NCBI GenBank assembly: GCA_903923465.1
Contig: CAIXXP010000119.1
Coordinates: 1 to 36,930 of the forward strand
Direction: 5' to 3'
Origin: an uncultured Sphingomonadales bacterium
GTDB lineage: Bacteria; Pseudomonadota; Alphaproteobacteria; Sphingomonadales; Sphingomonadaceae
DNA: 36,930 nucleotides
The translations under genes and the position numbers were made by a program. This document shows, piece after piece, positions 8,617 through 16,597 of this stretch; the stretch's first letter is position 1, and each line of letters starts with the position of its first letter. The notes under the pieces are model-generated. The model saw only the letters and a list, made by a program, of their open reading frames with translations, searched no databases and was not told the origin of the DNA.

Positions 8617-11600
8617 GCCCGCTGCGGCGCCAACGTATCTTGGCCGCCCAGCCGGCCGATCCATTCGTCCAGGCGCATCATCTGGTCATAGTCGTTATAG
8701 CCGCCAAGGTCGGGGTTAAGCCGCGCGGTGAAGGGCTCGCTGCCAAGGATCCAGCGGGCGATGGCCTCGCGCAGATAATCCTCGGTCACATCGAGGAATT
8801 CCTCGCGGGTGAGGCCAGTGCGCTTTCTGCCTTCCTTCACCGGCTCCTCGCGCCGGCCGGGGGAGCCATCTTTGCCCTTGGCCAGTGACCAATACTCGAA
8901 TGCCGTCGGCTCTCCCACCACATCCTTGAAGCCGCCGGCCCGGGCGATCAGCCCGATCAGCCCCAGTTGCAGCGCGAAGCCATCCTCCACCATCCGCGCC
9001 GAGGGGGGCTGGCCGGTCTTGTAATCGACGATGCCGAGGCCGCCACCGGGCAGGCGGTCTATGCGGTCGGCGCGGCCGTGGATGCGGATGCCCTCCATCA
9101 CCATGTCGCCCCATATCTCGGTGGCGAGCACCTCCCGGCCGGCCGCGACCAGTTCCACCAGTTCCTTGTCAATCCACTCCAGCGCAGCCAGCAGGCGGGG
9201 CCGCCACAGGCTTCGGGTCAAGGGGTGGGCGCTCATCGCATCCAGCACCACCGAGGCGGTGGCTGGGAGTGTGCCCGGCGTGGCCCCCGCCTTGTGCCAG
9301 GCGTCGAGAATGGCGTGGACGGCGTTGCCCTGCCAGGCCGGGCTGGGCAAGGCATCCAGCGGATCGATACGGCGCAGCCCAAGGATGGACGAGGCGTAGA
9401 ACTGGTAGGGATCGCCGCGCAGCCGGTCGAGCGCGGTGACAGCGATGTCGACCCGGCGCTGTTCAGGCGTGGGATCGGGCTGGGGGCGCGGATGCGGCGC
9501 GGTGTTCTCCGTGTGCCCCAGGTCAATCGCGCGGGCCAGTTCCACCGCGCGGGTCTCGCGATGCCTGGCGGCCAGTTCGGCGCCCAGCATTGCCTGCACC
9601 CGCAGCACAAAGCGCGAGGGGATGACCGGGGCGCCATCGTCGCGCCGCGCCCAGCTCAGCACCACTTCTGGCGCGCCCATGGCGCCCGCCAGATCATGCG
9701 CGGCAAGCCCGATGCGAAATTCGCCCGAGGGCACACCCAGATGGCGCAACACCGCCGGGGGCAACAGCGCGTCGGGCATGGCCGAGGAGGGCCACACCCC
9801 CTCCACCAGCCCGCCGCAAATGACCAGATCGGCGCGGGCCATGCGCGCCTCGATCAGGCCGAAGATCGCCACGCGCGGGTGGCCGCCCCATGGCGGGCGC
9901 ACCGCCACCCGGTCCATCGCCTCGCGCAGCACGGCGGGCAGATCGCGCGGGGGCAAGGTGGTGCCCTCGGCCCGCGCCGCCTCGCGCAGTTCCTCGACAA
10001 AGGCGGAGAGCGCCCGCCCCGCAGCGCCCGACCACAGCGTTTCGCCGCACAGCGCCTCGGCGGCGGCGCATGTCGCATCCAGCAGATCGGCAAGCCGGGC
10101 ATCCTCGCCATGCGGCGTCAGGGGCGCCAGCACCGGCGTCACCCCCTGCCACCATGCGGCCAGTTCGCCGTTTTTCAGGCCAGCCACCCGCCCGGTAATC
10201 GCCTCCAGCCCGACACCGGGCCGGGGGCCACGCAGCGCCAGATCCAGCGCGCGCACCCGCTCCAGCCAGATGGCGCGCGCATGGCCTGTTTCGTCGGAGC
10301 CCTGCCCACCCACCAGCGGGTGCGACAGCAGCGCGATCAGCGGCACCGGCGGCGCGGCCTGGGCCATCACCTCGGCCAGCAACAGCAGCACGCGCCCCGC
10401 AGCGGTTTGCGGCAAGGGTTGGCCCGCCGTATCGTCGGCGACGATGCCCCAGCGCCGCAAATGGGCGACCACGCGGCCAGCCAGTGCGCGGTCCGGGGTG
10501 ACCAGGGCAACCCGCCGCTCGGGCACCTCCATCGCCTCGCGCATCAAAATGGCGATGGCCTGCGCCTCTTCGCCGGGATGTTCGGTTTCCATCAGGTGAA
10601 GCCCGGAAAGGCGCCGCCGCGCCTCGGGCAGATCCACCCAGCTGGCCGAGGCGGCGGGCGGCAGGAACAGGCTGGAGATGGCGCGGGAGCGCGCGGGCGG
10701 CGCCGCGCCCATGCCCGACCGGTGCCACGGCTGCACCTCGCCCCGGTTCACGCCCATGCGGTTCAACAGCAGCTTGAGGTGATATTGCGGATGGGTGAGC
10801 GCATCCTCGCGACCGAAATGCGGGGCATCGGGCGCGGGCGGCTGTCCGGCATCGCCCAGTTCCGCCCACACGGCATCGTCCAGCGAGAGGTCGAGATCGG
10901 GCAGGATCACCGCCCCGCCGGGCAGTTCGCTCACCACCCGCAGCAGGCGCGCCAGCGAAGGCGAGGCGCTGGTGACGCCCGCCGCCACGATAGGGTGCGA
11001 CGGCGGCTGGGCCCGCCATTTCGCCGCCGCCGCCTCGAACAGTAAATTGGCCCGCGTGGGTGGGTCCACCTGCCCGGCGGCATCCAGCTCCAGCCGCCAC
11101 GCCGCCTGCAGGCGCAGGAAGGCGCGGGTACTGGCGCGCCAGTGATCGGCCTGCTCGCCCACCAGCGCGATGATCTCCTCGCTCATCAAGGCCTCGGGCG
11201 AAACGCCCTCCACCGCGAGCCGGTCCATGGTCTGCGCGGCATCGAAGGCGCGGCGCAACAGCGCGGCGCCACGTGGAGTCTCCTGCCCCTCCAGCCCGGC
11301 GATCAGCGCGGCCAGACGCAGCCAGCGGCGGGTGCGGTCGGCGGCGGGCGGAACCGGCTCGTCGGCACCCAGCGGGTCCAGCAGGGCAGACAGCCCCTCC
11401 TCGCTGTCCAGATCACCCACCACGGCCATGCGCGGCAGCAGCAGACCCGCGTGGCCGCCATTGCCGGAGAGGCGCACGAAAGCTTCGGTAATGCCCCGCG
11501 CCGCGCGGCGGCTGGGCAGCAGCAATGTCAGGCGGGCGAGACCGACATTGGCGTCGCCGTAGCGCGGCATCAAGCCCGCCACCAGCGCATCGGCAAAGCC

Positions 11601-11651
11601 GCGATGCGCGGCGATCGAATAGACGCTGGGCTGGCCTGCTTTCCCGCTCAT
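8613..11651 (-). CDS. addB: AddB nuclease-helicase subunit, alphaproteobacterial type
   Basis: 1012 residues, close to the usual size of alphaproteobacterial AddB. It partners AddA in resection of double-strand breaks. The N-terminal part is a degenerate helicase fold that opens YSIAAHRGFADALVAGL and has LLLPSRRAARGITEAF at the position of the ATP site. The C-terminal PD-(D/E)XK nuclease is clear: GRADRIDRLPGG, then GIVDYKTGQPP with its acidic and lysine residues, then FALQLGLIGLI. I do not see the four-cysteine iron-sulfur cluster of firmicute AddB. The stop overlaps the addA start by four bases (ATGA). It follows murU by 33 bases and has no strong ribosome site. Confidence 0.93.
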   Translation of the reverse strand: MSGKAGQPSVYSIAAHRGFADALVAGLMPRYGDANVGLARLTLLLPSRRAARGITEAFVRLSGNGGHAGLLLPRMAVVGDLDSEEGLSALLDPLGADEPVPPAADRTRRWLRLAALIAGLEGQETPRGAALLRRAFDAAQTMDRLAVEGVSPEALMSEEIIALVGEQADHWRASTRAFLRLQAAWRLELDAAGQVDPPTRANLLFEAAAAKWRAQPPSHPIVAAGVTSASPSLARLLRVVSELPGGAVILPDLDLSLDDAVWAELGDAGQPPAPDAPHFGREDALTHPQYHLKLLLNRMGVNRGEVQPWHRSGMGAAPPARSRAISSLFLPPAASASWVDLPEARRRLSGLHLMETEHPGEEAQAIAILMREAMEVPERRVALVTPDRALAGRVVAHLRRWGIVADDTAGQPLPQTAAGRVLLLLAEVMAQAAPPVPLIALLSHPLVGGQGSDETGHARAIWLERVRALDLALRGPRPGVGLEAITGRVAGLKNGELAAWWQGVTPVLAPLTPHGEDARLADLLDATCAAAEALCGETLWSGAAGRALSAFVEELREAARAEGTTLPPRDLPAVLREAMDRVAVRPPWGGHPRVAIFGLIEARMARADLVICGGLVEGVWPSSAMPDALLPPAVLRHLGVPSGEFRIGLAAHDLAGAMGAPEVVLSWARRDDGAPVIPSRFVLRVQAMLGAELAARHRETRAVELARAIDLGHTENTAPHPRPQPDPTPEQRRVDIAVTALDRLRGDPYQFYASSILGLRRIDPLDALPSPAWQGNAVHAILDAWHKAGATPGTLPATASVVLDAMSAHPLTRSLWRPRLLAALEWIDKELVELVAAGREVLATEIWGDMVMEGIRIHGRADRIDRLPGGGLGIVDYKTGQPPSARMVEDGFALQLGLIGLIARAGGFKDVVGEPTAFEYWSLAKGKDGSPGRREEPVKEGRKRTGLTREEFLDVTEDYLREAIARWILGSEPFTARLNPDLGGYNDYDQMMRLDEWIGRLGGQDTLAPQRA

Positions 11652-11684
11652 GGGCGGCGCAGGGGGTAGATGCCGGGCCGGGCG

Positions 11685-12425
11685 TTACGCACGGGTCAGC
11701 CAAGCCTCGGTGCGGGCAATGGCGGAGGGCTCGCCCACCTCGAACCACTCGCCGGTATGAACGAGGCCGAAGAGCCGACCTTCCTCGATGGCGCGGTTCC
11801 ACAGCACATTGGTGGAAAACGCCCCCGCCGGCGCATCGCGCAGCAGGCGGTGCGAAACGATCTGGATGCCGGTGTAGATGAACGGCGCAACCCGCCCCGC
11901 CCGTCGCCGGCTGACCCGCCCCAGCGGGTCGAGATAAAAGTCGCCCTTGCCGACATAATTGCGCGCGCCGGTGTGGCGCACCATCAGCAGCAGCGCGTCC
12001 ATTGCCTCGGGGTCCCACGCGGTGGACAGTTCGGCGAAGATGTCGCGCGGGCCATCGAGCCAGATATTGTCCGAATTCAGACAGAAGAACGGGTCGGGCA
12101 ACAGCGGCTGGGCCTTGACCATGCCGCCGCCGGTCTCCAGCAGGGCGTCGCGCTCATCGGAAATGGTGATCGCCGGCGCCTTGCGCTGCGCGAGGTGCGC
12201 CTCCAGCGCGTCGGCCATGTAATGCACATTCACCACCGCCCGGGCGATGCCGGCCTCGGCCAGCTTGTCGAGCGCGTGATCGACCAGTGGCTTGCCCACG
12301 ACCGGGATCAGCGGTTTCGGGCGGGTGGCAGTGAGCGGGCGCATGCGCTTGCCCAGGCCGGCGGCCAGGATCATCGCGGTGTCGCTCGCCAGTTTTGGGG
12401 CCAGCTTTGCGGGTGGTTTGTTCAT
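11685..12425 (-). CDS. murU: N-acetylmuramate-1-phosphate uridylyltransferase (MurU-type nucleotidyltransferase)
   Basis: 246 residues from ATG 12425, which overlaps the amgK stop as ATGA. The nucleotidyltransferase signature is AMILAAGLGKRMRPLTATRPKPL with VGKPLVDHALDKL, and the metal-binding Asp lies in FFCLNSDNIW. Sequence alone also fits glucose- or mannose-1-phosphate transferases. The direct pairing with an AmgK-type sugar kinase points to MurU, which makes UDP-MurNAc from MurNAc-1-phosphate in the cell-wall recycling route that bypasses MurA. An in-frame extension to 12587 overlaps amgK and lacks family similarity. Known biology: cells with this route tolerate fosfomycin better. Confidence 0.85.
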   Translation of the reverse strand: MNKPPAKLAPKLASDTAMILAAGLGKRMRPLTATRPKPLIPVVGKPLVDHALDKLAEAGIARAVVNVHYMADALEAHLAQRKAPAITISDERDALLETGGGMVKAQPLLPDPFFCLNSDNIWLDGPRDIFAELSTAWDPEAMDALLLMVRHTGARNYVGKGDFYLDPLGRVSRRRAGRVAPFIYTGIQIVSHRLLRDAPAGAFSTNVLWNRAIEEGRLFGLVHTGEWFEVGEPSAIARTEAWLTRA

Positions 12426-13474
12426 GCCGTGAAACTCCCGCCGAGTGCGGCGCGAATGTCCGCCGGAACGTTTTGCGCAAACCAGCGTGCCACCGGGGCC
12501 AGCGCGGGATGGGCGAGATCGCGCTCCAGCTGCGCCCATACGCGGGGGATAAGCGCAAGATAGCGCGGTTTGCCATCGCGCCGCCACAGCCGCACGAAGA
12601 TGCCGACGATCTTGGCGTTGCGCTGGGCGCCCAGCACAGCATAATCGGCCCGGAAGCTGGCTTCGTCCGCCCCGGTTGCCGCCAGATAGCGTGCCAGCAT
12701 CGCCTCCTCCAGTTTGGGCGCCACGTCGCGGCGCGCATCCTGCAACAGGCTTACCAGATCATAGGCGGCATGGCCCACCAGCGCGTCCTGAAAGTCCAGC
12801 AGCCCCTGATCGTTGAGCGAGGCCAGCAACATCAAATTTTCCGCATGGTAATCGCGCAGCACCGTGACGCCCGGGTTCTGGCGCGAGAGCAGCGGGGCAA
12901 GCGCCTCATTCCAGACCGCGGCATAGCCCGGCGCATCCACGGCCAATCCGCGCGCCGGGCAGTACCATTCGACGAACAGCCCGGCCTCGCGCGCATAGAC
13001 CGCGCTGTCGTAAGGCGGAAACGGCCCGGGCGGCAGGCGGTGCAGCGCCACCAGCGTATCCACCGCGCCTTCATAAACCGCCAGCTCGTCGGCGGGGTAG
13101 GCGTCGAGGTGGTCGCGCATGCGCCGCTCGCCGAAATCCTCCAGCAGCACCAGCCCGGCCCCGGCATCCTCCGCCAGCACTCGGGGGCTGCGCATGCCGC
13201 CCTCCTCCAGCCAGCGGGCGACCGCGAGGAAGGGCCGCGTGTCTTCCTGCGGGGGCGGCGCGTCCATCAGCATGGCGGTCTCGTCACCGCTTGTCGGATT
13301 GGTGCGCCGCAGCCGGAAATAGCGCCGGAAGGAGGCATCACCCGCCAGCGGCTCGACCACGGCGCCGCCCCAGCCGGCCTCGGCCAGAAAGGCGGGCAGG
13401 CTTGCGGGCAGGCCCCGCAGATCGGACGGACGGGGCACTTGGGGCGCGCTGTTGGCGGTTACCGGGGAATCCAT
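12422..13474 (-). CDS. amgK: Anomeric MurNAc/GlcNAc kinase AmgK (aminoglycoside phosphotransferase fold)
   Basis: About 350 residues with the APH-type kinase fold. After an N-terminal lobe (LAGDASFRRYFRLR), it has the hinge-region LLEDFGERRM, the catalytic loop VTVLRDYHAENLMLL and the metal-binding LLDFQDALVGHAAYDLVSLLQDARRDV. AmgK phosphorylates MurNAc (and GlcNAc) at C1 to feed MurU, the next gene. I chose Met at 13474 (MDSPVTANSAP), giving a 16-base overlap with tsaE; Met at 13492 is equally open. The next-gene overlap (ATGA) supports coupled translation. Family members are often labelled only as phosphotransferase, and the specific call rests on the murU pairing. Confidence 0.86.
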   Translation of the reverse strand: MDSPVTANSAPQVPRPSDLRGLPASLPAFLAEAGWGGAVVEPLAGDASFRRYFRLRRTNPTSGDETAMLMDAPPPQEDTRPFLAVARWLEEGGMRSPRVLAEDAGAGLVLLEDFGERRMRDHLDAYPADELAVYEGAVDTLVALHRLPPGPFPPYDSAVYAREAGLFVEWYCPARGLAVDAPGYAAVWNEALAPLLSRQNPGVTVLRDYHAENLMLLASLNDQGLLDFQDALVGHAAYDLVSLLQDARRDVAPKLEEAMLARYLAATGADEASFRADYAVLGAQRNAKIVGIFVRLWRRDGKPRYLALIPRVWAQLERDLAHPALAPVARWFAQNVPADIRAALGGSFTA

Positions 13475-13923
13475 ACCATCCGCCCTAGCCAATCAACCCC
13501 GGGCTCGACAATGGCCCTGCGCCCCTCATCCGCAGTTTCCAGCAGGATGGACAGGCAAGCGGCCTCTTGCGCGAAGCCACCGGCCTGCTCGGGCCATTCC
13601 GCGATGAGGACCGCGCCATCGCGGTAGTCATCCAGCCCCAGCTCCTCCGCCTCGGCCGGGTGAGCAAGGCGGTAGAAATCGGCATGAACAAGGGGCAGGC
13701 GCACCGCCGGAGGATCATAGACCTCGATGATCGCGAAGCTGGGCGATGGCACCTCGCCGGCGTAGCCCAGCGCGGCGATGATCGCGCGGGCCAGCGTGGT
13801 TTTGCCCACCCCCAGCCCGCCGGACAGCGCCACCACATCGCCGGGGCGCAGGGCGGCCGCGATTCCCGCGCCCAGCGCCCGGGTGGCAGCCTCATCTTTC
13901 AGGGTAAGGCTATGCCGGATCAC
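13459..13923 (-). CDS. tsaE: tRNA N6-adenosine threonylcarbamoyltransferase complex ATPase TsaE
   Basis: 154 residues, starting GTG at 13923 in a GTGA overlap with the divL stop. TsaE is the small ATPase that works with TsaB and TsaD to put t6A at position 37 of ANN-decoding tRNAs. Walker A is SGGLGVGKTT (Lys41), followed by the family motifs SPSFAI, VHADFYRL, ELGLDDY and VLIAEWPE. Length and motifs are normal. The N-terminus MIRHSLTL fits the family. Position directly after divL and before amgK matches the order known from Caulobacter relatives. Confidence 0.95.
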   Translation of the reverse strand: MIRHSLTLKDEAATRALGAGIAAALRPGDVVALSGGLGVGKTTLARAIIAALGYAGEVPSPSFAIIEVYDPPAVRLPLVHADFYRLAHPAEAEELGLDDYRDGAVLIAEWPEQAGGFAQEAACLSILLETADEGRRAIVEPGVDWLGRMVWIPR

Positions 13924-16289
13924 GGCAGCTCGACGATCGCCGCCGTGCCCTGCCCGCGCTCGGAGAGCAGTTCCAGATGGCCGCCATGGGCATCGATCAG
14001 CTGGCGGGCCAGTGGCAGGCCCAGCCCTTGCCGCCGCTCCACCGCCTTGCCGTCGGCGGAGGGCTTCACCCCATCCAGCGCGCGGGCCAGCGTGGCGGCA
14101 TCCATGCCGGGGCCATTGTCGGAGATGACGATACGGGCATATTCGCCCTGATCATCCTTCTGCCGCGAGACATCCACCAGAATGCGCCCGCCGCGCGGCG
14201 TCACGGCAATGGCATTGTCGAGCAGATACCCGAGCGCGCGGGCCATGCGGCGCGGGTCGGCCGAGATGCTCCCGGCCCGCTTGTCGCCGCGCAGATCCAG
14301 CGTCAGGCCGCCCTCGCTGATGCGGCTGGCGCGGTCCTCCACCAGCCGGGTGACGAAGGGGAACAGCTCGATATCCTCGCGCTCCAGCGGCAACAGGCCA
14401 GCCTCGCTTTGCGAGAGGTCGAGCACGCTCTCGATCTGCTCGCCCAGCCGCGCCGCCGAAGTGAGAATCGCCTCGACATACTCCCGCCCGGATTCCGACA
14501 ATTCGCCGCCCAGCCCCGCCTGCAGCAGTTCGGCAAAGCCGCCGATCGAGGTGAGCGGGGTGCGGAACTCGTAGCTCATGTTGGCGAGGAAGCGGGTTTT
14601 CAGCGCATCGGCCTCTTCCAGCGCGGAGTTGCGTTCACGCAGTGCCGTCTCGGTCTTTTGCGAATCGGTGATGTCGAGCACGGTGAGCAGGCCATTGCCG
14701 TCAGGCAGCGGCACGCCGGCGAATTCCAGCACCCGCCCATCGGCCAGGGCAACGCGGCCACCGGTCTGCTTGCGATCCAGCGTGGCGCCGCGCACCGCGT
14801 CGCCCACGGCCCTCGCCTGCGCCGGGCGCGCCAGTTCCGGGCCGATGCGCTCCAGCAGATCGGCAATATGCGGGTGGCTGTCGAGCGTCTCGCTCTCCAG
14901 CCCCCAGGCGGCGGCGAAGCGGCGGTTCCACAATTGCATGCGGCCATCGGGGGCGAATACCGCCACGGCCTCGAACAGGCTATCGAAGGTGGCGGTGCGG
15001 GTGCGTAGCAGCGTGTCGCGCATGGCCGAGATGCGCAGGGTTTCCGTGCGGTCCTCCACGATCAGCAGCAGGCCGCCATCGGGCATCGGCTGGGCCACCA
15101 CGCGCAGGTGGGTCCCATCCGACAGGGGCCAGGCCTCCTCCAGCGCATGGCTGGCGGCGAACCATTCGGCCCGCTCGCGCCGCCATGCCGGATAGTCGCG
15201 CATTTCGGGCACCCGGCCGGCCTCGCGCGCCAGATCCAGCAGGCGCTCGAAGCTGGGCGGATTCAGCATGACGCCAGGCCCTTGCGAGAACAGGCGCTGG
15301 AAGGGCTGGTTGGCGAAGGTCAGCTGGCGGCGGGCATCGAACTGCGCGACGCCGGCGGAAAGCTGGTCGAGCATCGAGCGTTGCGCTTCGCGGAAGGCGC
15401 GGAAGGCGCGGCTGATCTCCTCCATGTCCTCAACGTCGATGGCGTAGCCGGCAATGCCATCGCCTCCCAGCGGCAGATCCGAAACGCGCAGCGCCCGGCG
15501 CTGGCCGCCGATGGTGGCCGCGACCAGCCGCTCGATCGGCATGTTGCGCTCCGCCGCCTGCAGCGCCACCTGCGCCGGGCTGAGGCCATCCACGCGCTCG
15601 ACCAGTTCGATGCCGTCGGCGACCACCGTTTCGGCATTGCTGGCGCCAACCGCGGCCACATAGGCGGAATTGACCAGCCGCAGCCGGCCATCGGTTCCAC
15701 GAAACCACATCGGCGTCGGCGCCGCCTCGATCAGGCCCACCAGCGCGGTGAAATCGCCGCGGGCGCGGGCGGCTTCGTCGCGCAGCCGGGCGAGTTCGCC
15801 TTCCGAATCACTGGCGTCGAACACCCAGACCAACGCCGCGCCGCCGGGGGAGATCTGCGGGTCGGTCAGATGCCCGTGCAGCGCCAGGCTGAACCGCGTA
15901 CCCGGCGGCGATATGGCCATGCGGAACGGCGTGGCCGCCTTCTGCGTGGTGCGGATCGCTTCACTGAGTTCGGCCAGTTGCGCGGGCGACAGACCAACCG
16001 TGATGCCGCCCGGCTTTTCCACGGAAAGCTCTGAAAGATACTGCGGGATATTTTCGAGCCCCAGCCATTGCGCCAGACGCTGCGGCGCCTCGATCCGCCC
16101 GTCGGACCGCACGAGGATGGGCACGGCCGGCGCCTCGTCCACCATGCGGGCGAGGCGGCGGGCGTTGCGCAGCGACATTTCCGCCCGCCTTTGCCGTTGC
16201 CGCGCCGAGACGACAGCAAAGGCCGCCAGCAAGGTCCACAAGGACACCAGCAGGCCAAGCAGCACCTGCGCGTTCGGGCTCAGCATCAT
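13920..16289 (-). CDS. divL: DivL-like tyrosine-bearing histidine kinase homologue (PAS domains)
   Basis: 789 residues. One N-terminal transmembrane segment (about residues 8-27), then several PAS-like sensor modules (about 40-540), a dimerisation helix and an ATP-binding domain. The phosphoacceptor box reads FLANMSYEFRTPLTS: the usual His is Tyr573 (codon at 14571-14573). This substitution and size are the hallmark of DivL, which in Caulobacter binds DivK~P and controls the CckA-CtrA pathway at a cell pole. The ATP-binding part keeps LLDNAIAV, ISDNGPGMD and GLGLPLARQLI. It heads the minus-strand gene set and its stop overlaps the tsaE start. No clear ribosome site precedes the double Met at 16289/16286. 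Confidence 0.9.
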   Translation of the reverse strand: MMLSPNAQVLLGLLVSLWTLLAAFAVVSARQRQRRAEMSLRNARRLARMVDEAPAVPILVRSDGRIEAPQRLAQWLGLENIPQYLSELSVEKPGGITVGLSPAQLAELSEAIRTTQKAATPFRMAISPPGTRFSLALHGHLTDPQISPGGAALVWVFDASDSEGELARLRDEAARARGDFTALVGLIEAAPTPMWFRGTDGRLRLVNSAYVAAVGASNAETVVADGIELVERVDGLSPAQVALQAAERNMPIERLVAATIGGQRRALRVSDLPLGGDGIAGYAIDVEDMEEISRAFRAFREAQRSMLDQLSAGVAQFDARRQLTFANQPFQRLFSQGPGVMLNPPSFERLLDLAREAGRVPEMRDYPAWRRERAEWFAASHALEEAWPLSDGTHLRVVAQPMPDGGLLLIVEDRTETLRISAMRDTLLRTRTATFDSLFEAVAVFAPDGRMQLWNRRFAAAWGLESETLDSHPHIADLLERIGPELARPAQARAVGDAVRGATLDRKQTGGRVALADGRVLEFAGVPLPDGNGLLTVLDITDSQKTETALRERNSALEEADALKTRFLANMSYEFRTPLTSIGGFAELLQAGLGGELSESGREYVEAILTSAARLGEQIESVLDLSQSEAGLLPLEREDIELFPFVTRLVEDRASRISEGGLTLDLRGDKRAGSISADPRRMARALGYLLDNAIAVTPRGGRILVDVSRQKDDQGEYARIVISDNGPGMDAATLARALDGVKPSADGKAVERRQGLGLPLARQLIDAHGGHLELLSERGQGTAAIVELP

Positions 16290-16388
16290 GGATTAGCAGC
16301 TATGCCCGGCGCGAAGAGATTACAACCACGCAGGCGTTTTTTGCGGCCGGGCAACGGGTTGGAGGCGGGGATAAGGCGGAATAAGGCC

Positions 16389-16433
16389 CGGGACTGGGGG
16401 GCGTTACACCCCCAAACTCCCAAGAATGTCCCG
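16389..16433. repeat. Nested stem-loop
   Basis: The outer arms CGGGAC (16389-16394) and GTCCCG (16428-16433) are exact complements and enclose an inner G5...C5 stem (16396-16400 / 16409-16413). There is no T tract on either strand. The position between ahcY and divL fits a transcription attenuator or an extragenic repeat; the role is unknown. Confidence 0.5.
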
Positions 16434-16550
16434 CTCAGCGCATCACTTCAGCGAGACGCCCTGCCGCCAAACGGCCCTAACGCCCGCGGCGCGGTGAGGT
16501 TGGGCGGTACGTCGCCTCTCGCACGACCTCTCGCCGGAACGGTAGGGGGC

Positions 16551-16568
16551 GCAGGGGCCAGCCCCTGC
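16551..16568 (-). repeat. REP-like stem-loop, copy 3 (variant stem)
   Basis: Inverted repeat GCAGGGGC / GCCCCTGC with a two-base loop (or a seven-base-pair stem with a four-base loop). On the minus strand it is preceded by AAAGGGATA and followed by GCCCCCTACCGTTC, closely like the flanks of the copy at 4612-4633. The stem bases differ from that copy but stay paired. It lies 30 bases past the ahcY stop and may end that transcript. Confidence 0.6.
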
Positions 16569-16597
16569 TACTTATCCCTTTCGATCCCCTCACCCGC

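Larger units (their letters stand above)
16290..16597. other. 308-base gap between divL and ahcY
   Basis: No credible gene. It should hold the divL promoter (minus strand) but I cannot pick convincing -35/-10 boxes. It contains two separate stem-loop elements, at 16389-16433 and 16551-16568, listed individually. Confidence 0.6.

Noticed and set aside
6706..8691. Long plus-strand open frame opposite addA
   Set aside because: Antisense of a recognisable helicase; no motif, no ribosome site.
8967..11045. Long plus-strand open frame opposite addB
   Set aside because: Shadow of addB; low-complexity Gln/Arg/Gly composition.
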